From Liolophura sinensis (Eukaryota > Mollusca > Polyplacophora > Chitonida > Chitonidae): a stretch of DNA of 64,000 nt. Made by a program: the position numbers and the translations under genes. The DNA is taken from positions 29,357,979-29,421,978 of the forward strand of contig NC_088302.1 of the NCBI RefSeq assembly GCF_032854445.1. Direction: 5' to 3'. Below, in pieces: positions 37,383-50,172 of the stretch (positions are counted from its first letter, which is position 1; every line of letters begins with the position of its first letter). A model generated the notes under the pieces. The model searched no databases. It was not told where the DNA came from and saw only the letters and a list, made by a program, of their open reading frames with translations.

Positions 37383-37890
37383 CTGCCTAATTCGGGGCTA
37401 TGGCTGTATATATGTTGGCTACTTCTGCTTAATCCAGGACTAGGGGATGTATATATGGTGACTACTTCTGCTTAATCCAGGGCTAGGGGATGTATATATG
37501 GTGACTACTTCTGCTTAATCCGAGGACAGGGGATGTATATATGGTGACTACTTCTGCTTAATCCGAGGACAGGGGATGTATATACGGTGACTACTTCTGC
37601 TTAATCCGGGGCTAGAGGATGTATATATGGTGACTACTTCTGCTTAATCCGGGGCTAGAGGATGTATATACGGTGACTACTTGTGCTTAATCTGGGGCTA
37701 GAGGATATATATATGGTGACTACTTCTGCTTAATCCGGGGCTAGGGGATGTATATACGGTGACTACTTCTGCTTAATCCGGGGCTAGAGGATGTATATAT
37801 GGTGACTACTTCTGCTTAATTCGGGGCTAGGGCCTGTATATATGGTGACTACTTCTGCTTAATTCGGGGCTAGAGGATGTATATATGGTG
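37383..37890 (+). repeat. 43-bp minisatellite, about 12 copies
   Basis: The unit begins ATGTATATATGGTGACTACT and continues TCTGCTTAATCCGGGGCTAG with AGG. Copies are very similar, with alternations such as GGCTAGAGG / GGCTAGGGG / GGACAGGGG and TATATGG / TATACGG, so the array is young. The flanking sequence is single copy. Confidence 0.95.
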
Positions 37891-40590
37891 ATACATCTGG
37901 GCACATCAATCCATCTTAATTTATAGCTGTCTTTGTTGTTGAGGGTACTCTGTTGAACGTTAGTTTGGAAATTGATCTTGCGATTATTGCTGAAGATTGG
38001 TATTCGAATGCCTGTTACGACACCTAGATTTAACCTTAAATGGAAGGTTCTAGGGTTCGGACATTTCATAGTTTCTATAATAATCAGTAAAGTCAAAAAT
38101 GTTAGTCAAATGAAACGCCTGTAACAAGCCTGTTTCATTTCTGTCGATTTTATCGCAGTTTCCGTGAATTAAACAGTTAACTGTACATGCGTCATATAGC
38201 AATAAAGAAAGGATCCCCTGTATGTATGTCTGAATTGGATTTGCTCCATAATTCTTCATCCCATTGACATGACAATTATCGGGTGTATTGAGGAGGACCG
38301 AAGAAAACGCAGTGTCCATTATTAAAAAAAATGCTTATGCAAATTAGGCGATAATAAAATTATTGCAAATGTATACTTCCCTTATCTGTGGAATGAATAC
38401 TATTCGAAGTAAAGGTGTGTCAACTACATTATTTTCAGGTTTGCTTCACTAGTATAATTTGACTTTAACTTAGTCATCTCTTTTACCTAAAAGAAGTACA
38501 ATTTACTTACTTAGCGACGTGAAAAGACAATCACAAAAGCAACTTCATTGATTGCCTGCACTCTGACCGGTACAACCCAATCAATGTACAGATTCTTTGA
38601 GGTCTATGTCATGTGTTCCTTTTAATAAAACCGTTTTGTGTTTTCTTTACAAACTTATGTAGACATCTATAACTGACACCCCTATAGGTAACTTTAGGTG
38701 GAATATTGGAGGCTATCAGAGATTTCTGGCTGAGTCGAGCAGCTTGGACCCAGCTTTGTCTGGAGCGATCCTCTTATCGCGGGCAAATCGAGCATAGGCA
38801 TGAATAATCATTAGCTTTAGTCGGGTACTGGAACCAGCACGCGGCTTGTGGCACAGAAAAAAATAGAACACCATTAGCGTCCAAATCCCCAGGCACTGAA
38901 GATGACCCAAGTTTAACTACTCCGTCTTTTCAACTAATCATGTCCGGCAGTGGTTTGTCCAGCCAGCGTCCGGTCAGGCCAAGCTGGTCAGTAATGCCTC
39001 AGCATACATGACTTGCTCTGGATGCAAATTGATGACAGCTGATACGAAGGACAACATGTACACAATCTCTGGCTACACAGTCATGGGTTCTTGTCCTTTC
39101 CACCCGAACTTTCACACGTCAGGGTGTTCCAAATACACAGGTACTGCACAGACAAACCAGCTTTAGCAAGCCCGGGATCAATGCTCTTTGACGTCAAAGT
39201 TTTACAAGATGGTGGACTACATTTGCACCATGTGCTACCGATTAGTATCGTTTAAAACTTTCCACATAAGGACGCCTGTATCTCGATACGATCGGTTTAC
39301 CGTGTTCCGCAGACTAGAAGCTACAGTGCGCGCTGTTGCCAAATTATTGTATCTACCAACGCCAAACGAAATTACTTTACTCTGGAATCCAAAGCCTATG
39401 TTTTTTAACCATATTGATTTCTGTTCAAAATATCTGAACATCAGTATATCATGATGGTTTGGGTCAATAGCACGCTATACGCCAACTGTATTGTATGATG
39501 TGCTGTACGTGTTGTCGGTCATCATTACCGACATGGAACAACAGTTTATGGTTTACGGGTGGTATACGAATGTTGGACTTAACGGTTGCATTTTGCTTTG
39601 GATACCTAATGTACCCCAGTTTTGACACAGCATCAGTTAAGGGTAGGGCCAAAAATTTAAGCCAGGTCTGTTACACTTAATCTTGAGACAGACTTGAGCA
39701 AAGCGGCCTTGGCAACACAATTATCAAATTAAATTACAGTGTCAGCTGTAACTCAACCTGACATCGTCCCTGAATGTTCATGAATTCGTAATGACAAGTA
39801 ACGTCTTTGACAACGAGATAAAAAGACAGTGGCGTAAGCCGATTTTTCGACGCGATTTTCGATCAACCTATCAGCGAGCAACCCCCTATAACCCGTGTAC
39901 CTACTCCTTTGTCTGTTAGGATACTAGTCCACTCCTCATTTTCTAAGGCGAGATGTCTCATAAGGAGTTACCTGGAGCAGGTTTTATTTCCAACTTCCCT
40001 TGGTACCGGTGGCGGGCTAATAAATACCACACCATATAACAAGTAACTTGTAGACGCTGATTTTCGCTTTGGAACAAAATTACTTGGCCCCCTCTCCACA
40101 AAACTTGCCATCGCCTGTGCTATTCTTTTTAATGTTTCTGGAAACATTGCATTGCAACCGTATAATAACAGAGAGCAGAATATCTTTTAACATTGCCGGC
40201 GTGGCGATAAGCCATACTCATTCATTCTTTCTTTTTATTTTGATGCATCCATAAATGCCTTCACGAATGAAATGACGCACACACAATGTTATTGTGTCAT
40301 GTTTACTTAACCGAATGATAAAGCACTTTTTTGATCAGAATTAGATTTTTTGCCTGGCTTACTTCCAGATTGCTTGGCGGTAAACAACACGTTAAAACAT
40401 GTACCGGAAATGAACAAGAACAAAAGAGGCTAAAATTTGACGTGGGCCATTCAGATTTAACGGGGAGGCGGCATATTATTAAATCTCGTGAGGTGGTGCC
40501 AGTGTGAAGTAGAGCCTCAAACCATTTTTTCGTCAGGAATGGATTGTAGCGTAACGTTTAGCACCGTTGCAATGTATCAGTTTCTAATGT
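37891..40590. other. Unannotated sequence
   Basis: No gene or repeat is recognised. A TGACGTCA octamer lies at 39189-39196 inside the longer palindrome CTTTGACGTCAAAG. Confidence 0.5.
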
Positions 40591-40666
40591 AACGTCAAAC
40601 AGTCTTTAATGTGACGTCATCATGAATAGTTAGGACAAGAACGTTTGACGTCAAGAAATGACGTCA
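40591..40666. promoter_or_regulatory. Cluster of CRE-like sites
   Basis: Three full TGACGTCA octamers (40612-40619, 40646-40653, 40659-40666) and one AACGTCAAAC near-match lie in 76 bp. TGACGTCA is the cAMP response element bound by CREB/ATF-type bZIP factors. The spacing of the last two (13 bp between starts) would put them on nearly the same helix face with little room between. Function and target gene are unknown. Confidence 0.5.
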
Positions 40667-41826
40667 AGATCCTGCTGCCGTGCATTTTACACGTGCCATT
40701 TGGAAATATATTGTCGTTCACCAAATCACGGAAGAATTTTGCACTTAAACTGGCATTAACACACTTAAATCATTAGCAAGGAAATGATCGTATGAGTACG
40801 TATGCTGGAGGTAACAAATAAATCAAAACCATTAATGTTTAGAAGCAAAGCTGTAAAATTTCATCCTGATGTTTAATTCATTGTCCAGGACAAAAACTGT
40901 TTACCAAACTGCGTAGTAAAGCGCGACGAGAGACAAATTATCAGTCAATGCATAATTACACCCGTACACTGGCATGGCGTATACACACCGAATAGCTAGT
41001 AGCTGGTGCCAGTTCAGTCCAGTCTACGTCGATTATGTCTTCATTATGTGTCTCGATTATGTCTCCAAGAAAGGTGTACAACTGTCGTGCTCTAAGGGAG
41101 CAGAAATAAATCACAGATTTAAGTCTTTAAGAGCAATTGCAGTGTTTTCCGATAACAGTCTTAAATACCAGGAGCATTAAGCTAGTGGTTGATAGTTTGG
41201 TGAAAAATCGGAAAACTAGATAGCGGAAAATTGCATTGCCACCATTGAGTTACTGTATAGATTCCGCTGATCAAAAGGTCACGGTGCACGTATACCTGCT
41301 GCTGCAGTATCGAGTGCCCAGGCGATTTCCCGCGGCTGCTGTGAAGTCCAATCGGACACTTTTGCTAAACGTTCACGGCTGACGATGGGCCCATTGTAAG
41401 AACCTAGGTATCGACCATAAGAACATAGAATTGGTAATAGGTCAAGATAAGCGGATAGGCAGAGACTCTAGAGAGAGAAGGAGAATTTCATTTTAGTGGA
41501 AGCCTGAGAAGGGTAGAGACGGTTACGCGGTATGGAACACTTCAGTCGAGCAAGTAGAGGCATTGTTAACCCTGTCGCGCGATTGCCCATCTTGTTCGTG
41601 CTACTGTCATAGTCGGGAACATGACCCGCCTGCGAAACGCTTAACAAGTTATTCTCTTCTATTTAGAATATGACCTTGGTATCCAAATATGACCTTGAAA
41701 TGTCCTGTGGTAAGCACTCCAACAAGAGGTACACATGGTGCGGGGTTTTAGTTCAGGGCTTTGAGAGAGAATCTGTTCAACAAATTCGTTCACTCTCATT
41801 ATTCTTTCTGGCATTTGAGACTATAA
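40667..41826. other. Unannotated sequence
   Basis: No gene or repeat is recognised. Confidence 0.5.
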
Positions 41827-41971
41827 GCTGCCCAAATTCGTCGGATGGTTTGCTCTGGGCCCTCCGGTTTCCTCCAACCATGAACTGTGCACCATCACAT
41901 ACGTGTAAGTGAAAGCTTCTTCAGTATGGTGCTAAATCAGCAAATACCAAACAAATCAAATACATAAATAT
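41827..41971 (+). mobile_element. SINE family A, old 3' fragment
   Basis: A diverged match in consensus order: TCGGATGGTTTGCTCTGGGC, CCTCCGGTTTCCTCCAACCA, ATACGTGTAAGTGAAAGCTT, CTTCAGTATGGTGCTAAAT and an AAATACATAAATA tail. The tRNA-like head is absent and there is no visible target-site duplication. Confidence 0.72.
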
Positions 41972-44900
41972 AAGTAGGATGGCATTCGTCAAGAGAAGCA
42001 TTTACATTAAAAAGAGTGGCATATGACCAGGTATGGCTTCCAGATTAGATTCAAATCAAGAAACTTAAGATTCGGATCAAATGTAATAGATGAACTTCAG
42101 TCGCGCGTTTGTTTGATCGTTCATATTATCACACCTATAATAATGTACATATGCTTATAGATTCTATCGCCATGTGTCGTGTTTGTCATCTCCTTCATTG
42201 CTTCGCAGGAATGCATGACATAGATGCCTTAAGGACATGAAAGTGGATGCACTTCGTAACGTAATATAATATGGCGATCAAACGTTTTTAGACAACCTGC
42301 TAAACAGGTTGCTACATCTTCATTGGAAAATATCTTTTGACTTTCACAAGGACACATGCTATAACAAAGATTTCCACAAGCAACACCAGATTGCGTGACT
42401 GGTGACTGTGACTTCAGTAAAACTAGTTTACGACACGACCATCATGGCTGGCCACTTCTTCCTCACATATATATTCTTTCTGGAACAAACACGGTTTTAC
42501 CCACTTAAATAAATTCGTGAAAAGTAACCTTTGATAGTGCAATATAAACGTAAAACCAATTACGTGACGATTTGTAATGAGCTAATTGGCATGGCACAGT
42601 CCGACAAACTAGATATCGTCATTTGCATATGCCTGTACAACTCCTAGTTCATTATCCTATCTCTCGGTTATAATGAACAGAACGGACAAAGAAAGCTATG
42701 TCAGCATTACTGGATGAATATCTCTAACTGGCTCCATGTCAGAATTTTGTGGAGCAAACAAAGAGCTGGATTCATCCGAAGGCGCCACCTTATTTCCGTT
42801 GACCTCTACAGCTTGCCGGGGCGCTTTTTCTCTCTTCCTGAACTGCAATCATACAGTTTAATCCGTGTTATTCAACAGGCTACTTCAGACTGCCACCAAG
42901 CCCTACTGAGTCAAACTCTTCTTGGCATCTGGTTGTGCCCGATGGAATTTAGGAGCACAGCTTTTTGTTATTTAGCGACCGTTCAACAATGTCAATGACA
43001 GTTTTACAAATAAAACAAGACACATAGTCTATTTTTAGGGAGATAATGAAGTCTCATAACTCACTGAACCGCTTTAGAATATTACCTTCTGTTTCATTAT
43101 TATTTCATATCATATATTACCGTTGGAAGTGTGAAATGATAGAGCGTGTTACATAATGCTACACCCTTTGACATATATACACAGTGTTTGAACTTTAGGC
43201 GAATGCTGTTTGGGGTTCTGTACATGCAAACTAGGTCATAGTGCTTGATGATCTCATGTTTGGATAAGTGAAAAACACTTTGATTTAAGATCATGGAACA
43301 TCAACAAAGAAATATTGCTCATTATACATCCTTCCGGTACTTTGTGCATTCTGATATTTCCAAAGTTATGCAACGGGGAAAAGTCAGTCTGAATGACTTT
43401 CAAGACATCGAAAGTTTCATCTATTTGTCATAGATTACTCTGTCGGCAATAAAGGAGAATGATGTTGCTAAGATTTAACCATTAATATAAATGACGCCTG
43501 ACTGTATCATGTAATACAGTACTTTATAAGTTTCGAAACGAAGTCAAAGTAAGGCTCTGTGGTGCATATATGCCGATCATTAAGTATCAAGAATTTATTC
43601 ACATGAAAATGACAAGAATGATCATCCGCTTATTGGCAGTTTTGTGATGCCTTCCACCTACAATATTAGGTGCAAAGAAATAGTTGTATAATGTCTATTC
43701 ATGTAGGAAACGAGGACAGAAATTGTTATGTAAGAATGGACTTACCGTGAACACATACAACAGCGGCACACATGCTCCTCAGTATTATGGTACATCTCAG
43801 GGTAACTCCTCATATAGACACGTCACCGTGGTCCGGAACCCATGTGGTACTTCCATAAGGTCACAGGGTTGCTAGGTGTCCGTCAGGTAAGCTTAAAGTG
43901 TTCGTGAGGTCTTCAAACAATATTGGGTGCCCTGAACGATAAAGCCACCCGACGGAATCAAAAGGGTTTGATGTCTCGTGTCATCAGCTGTGTTCTCAGA
44001 GGTGAGGTAAAGAGAAGGCTAGTAGACCCTAGGCTGTTGTAACATGAGGCAATATGATCGCGGAAACCCTCTGTGGCAGCGCTCACAAGTAGCCCGCGGG
44101 ACAATCCAGTTGCAGTCTATACCCGGTCGTCCACATCTCCTACGACAGTCTCATGCCGCGCCGATTGCATCACTGATAATCACCGGATTGTTTTCAAAAT
44201 AACATCTCCAAGGTTTTCTGGTCGGGCTTCAGACGGGTAATTAGTATATTGGCGAGCGATTGGAGCAGTTCCAGACGAGTAGCAAGGAGTTGTTCAGAGG
44301 AACCTTTCCATCTTACCCAGTCGGCTGTCCTAGGGCATGTGTCTCTCAATGAGCGGCTTACTGCCTGTTCGGATCAATCTTCGCCTCCATGGGTATGTGA
44401 GTTCTCCGTGATTCCCGCTGAAGCTACCTTTTAATACTACTCACACACTCACAAGCCATTGTAGTTATATGTATAGATATAGTTAAACGATTAAAAACAG
44501 TCCACGGCGGTAAGAGAGCGCACCATTGCCAAGTGACAAATCCAGCCGGGCTGGCGTGTCAGTGACTGCAGCGGACGGTGGTGGGCTCGTTAGCGCTATC
44601 ATTTGATAGCATCAGTACCGTTATGTTCAGGGGTATCGGTAACCGAAAAGGGGGCGCCCATTCACGGCTGCGCGAAAGTACACTATCGATCAAGAGTCAG
44701 CAGGGCCGGTACAAGGACAAGGTTTGGTATATTCAGCTACTTCTGTCTTGGCACGATGTAAAGACATTCACCTGATCAGGCCGACTACAACTCGCGGAGT
44801 GTGCGCGCGGCTATATGTACCAGTCGTACTGACCTATCTACCATTCTGGTGGTCGCCAAGACTGGGTGGCAAGGGACGGACCCACACTACCGGGAGGCGT

Positions 44901-45596
44901 AAGTACAGGGAGGCTGGAGGACTGCAGACCCCGCGCTGAGCTCCAGGAGGAGTCGATCGCTTACCGATCCATGAATAAGTCATTACTGGCTACATAATTG
45001 ATGCCCCCTGGCGGACAAGCGCGTTATCCCAGCACCCATGTATTGTATTCCTTTGGCAGCCAAACCGTGGAAATCATGAAATATGACAATAAGAATATTA
45101 ATAAACATTCCAATATAATTATGAATTTATCAACTCTGGTATAGAACAATTGTGGATCGTATCAAAGTTGATGGCTTTGTTCTCGATATTACAGTATCGT
45201 TTGTTCTGGCTTGCTGAAGAGGGCGGATTCACGTATATCTCTCATAGAATCTTTACGCAAGGAAAATGTATGATTACAATTACTGTGGATGTAAATCTTG
45301 CAGATATGGCTAAAAGAATTCAACACCCTTTGCACAAGTATTGTTCGAGCGCAAGCGAGGACAATGAGATACAGCTATGTTATGTGTTGTGTTAACTTGT
45401 GATAATAGTGACATAGTTACATGCTATCGTGTTGTTGCATGATATCGTGTTGCTTATGTGCTGATGAATGCTGGCTGCAGCGAAAGCAATGCTTGCCATT
45501 ATGATGACATCACGTTAATTTGATGGTGCATTATGCGGTGATCCGAAGGCAGCGTAAAGTTATAAAATGACGTTGATGACCGCATAACATTCGTGA
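41972..45596. other. Unannotated sequence
   Basis: No repeat is recognised. The stretch 43880-44960 is GC-richer than its surroundings and has several 60-71 codon frames, none with a familiar motif. It would be the first place to look for a low-abundance transcript or decayed gene. Confidence 0.45.
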
Positions 45597-46291
45597 AAAT
45601 GTTTGGTGTATCTATAAGCTCTTACCATCAAAATATTTGATGTATCTATAAGGTCCTACCATCAAAATGTTTGGTGTATCTATAAGCTCCTACCATCAAA
45701 ATGTTTGGTGTATCTATAAGCTCCTACCATCAAAATGTTTGGTGTATCTATAAGCTCCTAGCATCAAAATGTTTGGTGTATCTATAAGCTCCTACCATTA
45801 AAATGTTTGGTGTATCTATAAGCTCCTAGCATCAAAATGTTTGGTGTATCTATAAGCTCCTGCATGAATTCCTACCATCAAAGCGTTTGTTACTTGTATG
45901 AGTTCCTACCATCAAAACGTTTCGTGCTTGTATAAGTTCCTACAATCAAAACGTTTCGTGCTTGTATTAGTTCCTACCATCTAAACGTTTGGTACTTGTA
46001 TGAGTTCCTACCATCAAAGCGTTTGGTACTTGTATGAGTTCCTACCATCAAAGCGTTTCTTACTTGTATGAGTTCCTACCATCAAAGCGTTTCGTGCTTG
46101 TATGAGTTCCTACCATCAAAACGTTTCGTGCTTGTATTAGTTAGTACCATCAAAGCGTTTGGTACTTGTATGAGTTCCTACCATCAAAGCGTTTGGTACT
46201 TGTATTAGTTCCTACCATCAAAACGTTTCGTGCTTATATGAGTTCCTACCATCAAAACATTTCGTGCTTGTATGAGTTCCTACCATCAAAA
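45597..46291 (+). repeat. 34-bp minisatellite in two sequence blocks
   Basis: About 20 units. The first block (to about 45860, near eight copies) has ATGTTTGGTGTATCTATAAG with CTCCTACCATCAAA. The second block has ACGTTTCGTGCTTGTATGAG (or GCGTTTGGTACTTGTATGAG) with TTCCTACCATCAAA. The switch falls at an irregular junction, TCCTGCATGAATTCCTACC. The short Tyr-Glu-Phe-Leu-Pro-Ser repeat frame at 46166 is a product of the array, not a gene. Confidence 0.95.
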
Positions 46292-48592
46292 TCATGTATG
46301 CCACAATATATGGACAGGAGATTAGCTTTACTTAAATCGGGCGCTGGCATCTAAGTGCATAGTGGTCACAAATACAAACAGTTAACTATAAATCAGAGTT
46401 TAAGACTGAGCGAAGCTTTATCTGAGTAATAGATCTTAATCATCTTCCATCTTTCCCTCCTCTTTAATAGGTCTATTGGTCTTAAATTCACACTGTACAT
46501 ATAACATGAGAACATTCATTATCACGATCGTATCCGGGTGTGACAAAGGTCTGTAAGTATAGATATAACCAAACAACCAGTTTTTACGATGCCTAAGTGA
46601 TATTATTCGAAAGGAAATTATTTCCGCTTTAACATGGTAAAACTGGTTCTGTGGTGTGGATGTAGTTTTAATGAGATGAACATAAATGTTCCTCTAAAGT
46701 AGACAGACAGCAACAATACATACAGCGTCTTTCTCCTGCATCCACAATATATTTAGTCTTGTACAACGAGGAAAACACTATTGTGCGCATGTCTGTAGTC
46801 TGGGCTCAAGAACAAGCACGCTAATTATGGAAAACATTATAAACAGGTGTGATAGATGACGGTATGATTGTATTGTTGGAGTGGAAAACAGCGCATTGCA
46901 GTCCAAGTTTCGAAGCTCATCTTCACCTTCTGCGCCTTCTTCTCTTCAAAATATCAGGCCCTTAGAAATGTTTTAAATATAGTTGCAGGAGATTCCAGAT
47001 CCGTTGATCGTGTCAATGTCTAGAGATAAAAGGCAGTCAGACAGTCCATATGCATTCCGTCCGTGGTATTTAGACTAGTTATTTGGTAGCATCACTGAAG
47101 AAAGGAATCGCCGTTCATTTCGCGAGTTATTAGGTTATTACACCATCGAGATTCCAGATGAGTGTAAAGCCATGTTCACAGCAGGTCCATGGAAATAATC
47201 GTGGATTTATGCGTCTATAAACTAGCGAGAAACTGCTTTATTATTAATATTCATCTAAACCCCTGTGGTATCGGCTCTACGGACCTCCCCACCATACCTC
47301 CATCACAACGTTGTATTGAGGGGGAGGATCGGGGTGGGGGTCCGGAGTTTGGGGGGGGGGGGGGGGGTTGTAGGGCAAGTGTTGTTTACATAACTCTTAA
47401 TTACGGCACGAAACTTGACATGAATAACTTACTGTTATCATCAACTGCGAAGACTACCATTTGCATATAGGTACATGGACATACATAGGTACTTGTCTGT
47501 TAGCCTTATTTATTCTGGGAGACTCTCTGTGGAACTCATGACTGGAATTAAGCTATATATGGGCTATAATGTGTGCCATGTAACATTGCTTCAGATACTT
47601 ATATAACAATGTTCCATACACTTCATGACCATGTGAACATTAGATGCCTGAAACCAGGAGAAGGTCAATGCACTTAAGCTTGCCCTTTCTATAATGCGTT
47701 AGTCGGAATCGAGGTGTCGGAAATCGCCAAGTCTCGCTATACAGGACAGGGGCTCGAGTCCTGTTCTAAATGCTTCATTGTAATAGATTTATACAAGATC
47801 ACCCAGTCGAATCAAGAAGAAAGTACCTCAGTCTTCTTTACCGTATCAGTGACTAGCTTTAGCGAAATTTCCGTTTGGGTTTCTTCTGGGACATTTTATA
47901 TCCAGTCGTGTTATCGCAGATTCATGTATTTTAGCGTAAGACCTGGTGTTGTGCATGTTTAGTTCATTCTGTTAACTGACATTGTTTGTACCAAATCCGT
48001 TCACAGAGCCGGGTCTGCTCGCTCATTCTTTTCCAAACAATACATCGACGATGCCCACGTCTTGGGCGGAGAGGTATTAACGCAAACAACAGGCCACGAC
48101 AACACGTTACGCTAATGGCCTAACTAAATTTTGTACTCAGAAGGAGGTCAGCATCACATCGAATATTGTGATTAATGGTATCTCTGTGAACGCTGGTTAC
48201 AGGACCTACGCCTGGGCTATGCAGACAAGACATGCCACAGTAATAGCAAAGACACGGGCGTGTTAAAGAGTTGTATTCAACATTGTCAAAGTGTTCAACT
48301 TAGCCTTCTTTCAATGTGTGCACCTAGCGCCAATATACCAGTCATGACAAACTCGTATAACTTCTTTATAGTTCCTGGGAAATACTGCGTAAATACAACC
48401 GAGGGACCTAAGCTAAGTTGAAGCCTGATAGCTGCATGTATAATCCATTATTATAAGTATCCTCTGCAAAACGGTTTATGGTAAAAGGTCTCATAAAACC
48501 TCCCCATGAATAGTCTACGTGAGAGTTGTCCAGACGGAGAACCACGCATGTGGTATGGTTTATATATACAATAAATACAGTTTGTATGTTAA
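46292..48592. other. Unannotated sequence with a G-rich patch
   Basis: No gene or interspersed repeat is recognised apart from the G tract listed separately. A lone B-box-like GGGCTCGAGTCCTG near 47749 has no convincing A box. The right edge (48584-48592, GTATGTTAA) is a target-site duplication. Confidence 0.5.
47319..47370 (+). repeat. G-rich tract with 17-G run
   Basis: The tract has GAGGGGGAGG, CGGGGTGGGGG and then 17 consecutive G (47351-47367). Several G runs close together could fold as a G-quadruplex. The exact run length is often unreliable in sequencing. Confidence 0.85.
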
Positions 48593-48919
48593 GTCCGCTT
48601 CGGGACCGGTAGATCCAGGATCAATCCTTGATCGAGTCACACCTAAGACTTTAAAAGAGGAAGTTGTAACTTCCTCGCTTGACATTCAGCATGAAAAGGA
48701 TAATGCAACGACTGGTTGACCCGTATCAGTATAATGGCTCGGGCGGAGCGGCTTACTTGCCTTCGGTAAGTCGTCTCAGTGAAGCAGCACTGGATAAAAG
48801 CGGTAGAAATCCGGCTGCAACAGAGGCACATTACATGCACCCTAAGGATCCCTTCGTCGTCATATGACTGAAAAATTGTTGAGTACGAAGTTAAACCCCA
48901 AGCACTCACTCACTCACTC
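48593..48919 (+). mobile_element. SINE family C, single-body copy
   Basis: It begins at GTCCGCTTCGGGACCGGTAG, so the A-box part of the head is lost. It keeps the B-box-like GGATCAATCCTTGATCGAG, the body (CGACTGGTTGACCCGTATCA, CTTGCCTTCGGTAAGTCGTC) and the conserved end CGTCATATGACTGAAAAATT, GTACGAAGTTAAACCCCAAG, then CACT repeats. A perfect 9-bp target-site duplication GTATGTTAA lies at 48584-48592 and 48920-48928. It has one copy of the segment that is doubled at 5810-6120. Confidence 0.9.
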
Positions 48920-48928
48920 GTATGTTAA

Positions 48929-49386
48929 ACCTTCAAAAGGATGAACAAAAACTGTCAGCACAAAAATTTAAATTCCACAACTGCTATCAGTATGAGGTAA
49001 AACTAATACATGCCAGACAGTGAAAAAGCCAAACCTCTAAAAACAACGATTTGTGTTTGTGGCAATCTCTGACTTTCATCACAATTAAACCACCATTAAC
49101 AACATTAATGCACGTGACGAGTGAAACCGTAGACCTCATATGTTAGCAAAAAAATATCATAGCAAATTGTTTTCGTATTTGCTTTTTTAATATCTGGTTT
49201 AAAACATTATCTTTACGAAAAATATGAACAAATGGCATCATTTTATGACGCGTTATTCGGTTCGCACCGTAACTCATTAAATTGAATTGGAATGGTTTTA
49301 AGTTAGATAAATCCCTATACAATATACACTTTATGTTTCAGTTCATCAACGTTTGAATTTTTACCGACTTAATATTTTTAAAATTT
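48929..49386. other. Unannotated sequence
   Basis: AT-rich, no feature recognised. Confidence 0.5.
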
Positions 49387-49472
49387 CCTTGATTGGTGTT
49401 TTACGCCTTACTGGAGAATAATTCACTTACATGACCAACATTATGGCGGGAGGAAAGGGTGCAGAACCAGGT
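49387..49472 (-). mobile_element. SINE family A, 3' fragment
   Basis: CTTGATTGGTGTTTTACGCC, TTACTGGAGAATAATTCACT, TACATGACC, AACATTATGGCGGGAGGAAA and a worn GCAGAACC block match the 3' half of family A read on the minus strand. The simple-repeat tail has been lost. Confidence 0.78.
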
Positions 49473-50023
49473 AAACATTAATGTGATGCACATGGCATCA
49501 AAAGGTTCCCCTAGACATTTCCTAACAAAAATACGAAATTTAGGGAAAAGTCCTACTCTTGCAAATAACATTTGGCTTAATATTAAAGTTCTTTGGCATA
49601 TTCCTTAGAGAAAAATCCGTAAATAATATATACCACTGAGCTTTCTCAGGATTCTTTTATTAAGTACAAAAGTTCTTCTAATAAATATGAGGTTTGAAAC
49701 GTGCAGATAATATATTTATAAAATGTAGCATCCCCACAGGTTCATAGACACGTGTTGATTTTGTCAAAAAAACTCACATTGCCAGTTCTGTGATGAACTG
49801 ATTTCATCGTATAAATCTCAATCGTATACCTATATTACTTCAATAATATTGGTTTATGTTCAACTTATTCAGTAATATTAGTTATCAATGATATTTGAAG
49901 CCCTAAATGTAGAAAGACTACAGTATGGAGCGTAAATTCAGAGCAACGACGACGGTGTGATAGTCAGCAAATGCATGTAAACTGGGGAAGTACGGATTGT
50001 TGTTAATTTGCCTCAGTTAGGGT
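49473..50023. other. Unannotated sequence
   Basis: AT-rich, no feature recognised. Confidence 0.5.
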
Positions 50024-50172
50024 GGTATTCTAACTGTTCGTATAAATGCTTAAATATGAGCAAACTTACACGCTCCATTGCACCATGACTTAAGCAGAAT
50101 TAGGGGGAAAATATGCAGTGGTGCCGGTTGCAATATATTAGACGCCACTGTTCTAGAATAACTCAAAATGAA
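50024..50172 (+). repeat. Unclassified dispersed repeat, copy 2
   Basis: It shares an ordered set of words with 57873-58018: TTCTAACTGTTCGT, AAATGCTTAAATA, CTTACACGC, CATGACTTA, GAATTAGG, ATATGCAGTGGTG, TTGCAATATATTAGACGCCA, CTG and TTCTAGAATAACTCAAAA. A shorter relative is at 7969-8042. No tRNA-like head, terminal inverted repeat or tail is obvious, so the class is unknown. Confidence 0.65.

Noticed and set aside
47720-47765. B-box-like GGGCTCGAGTCCTG
   Set aside because: No convincing A box or tRNA fold, and no match to the four SINE families.
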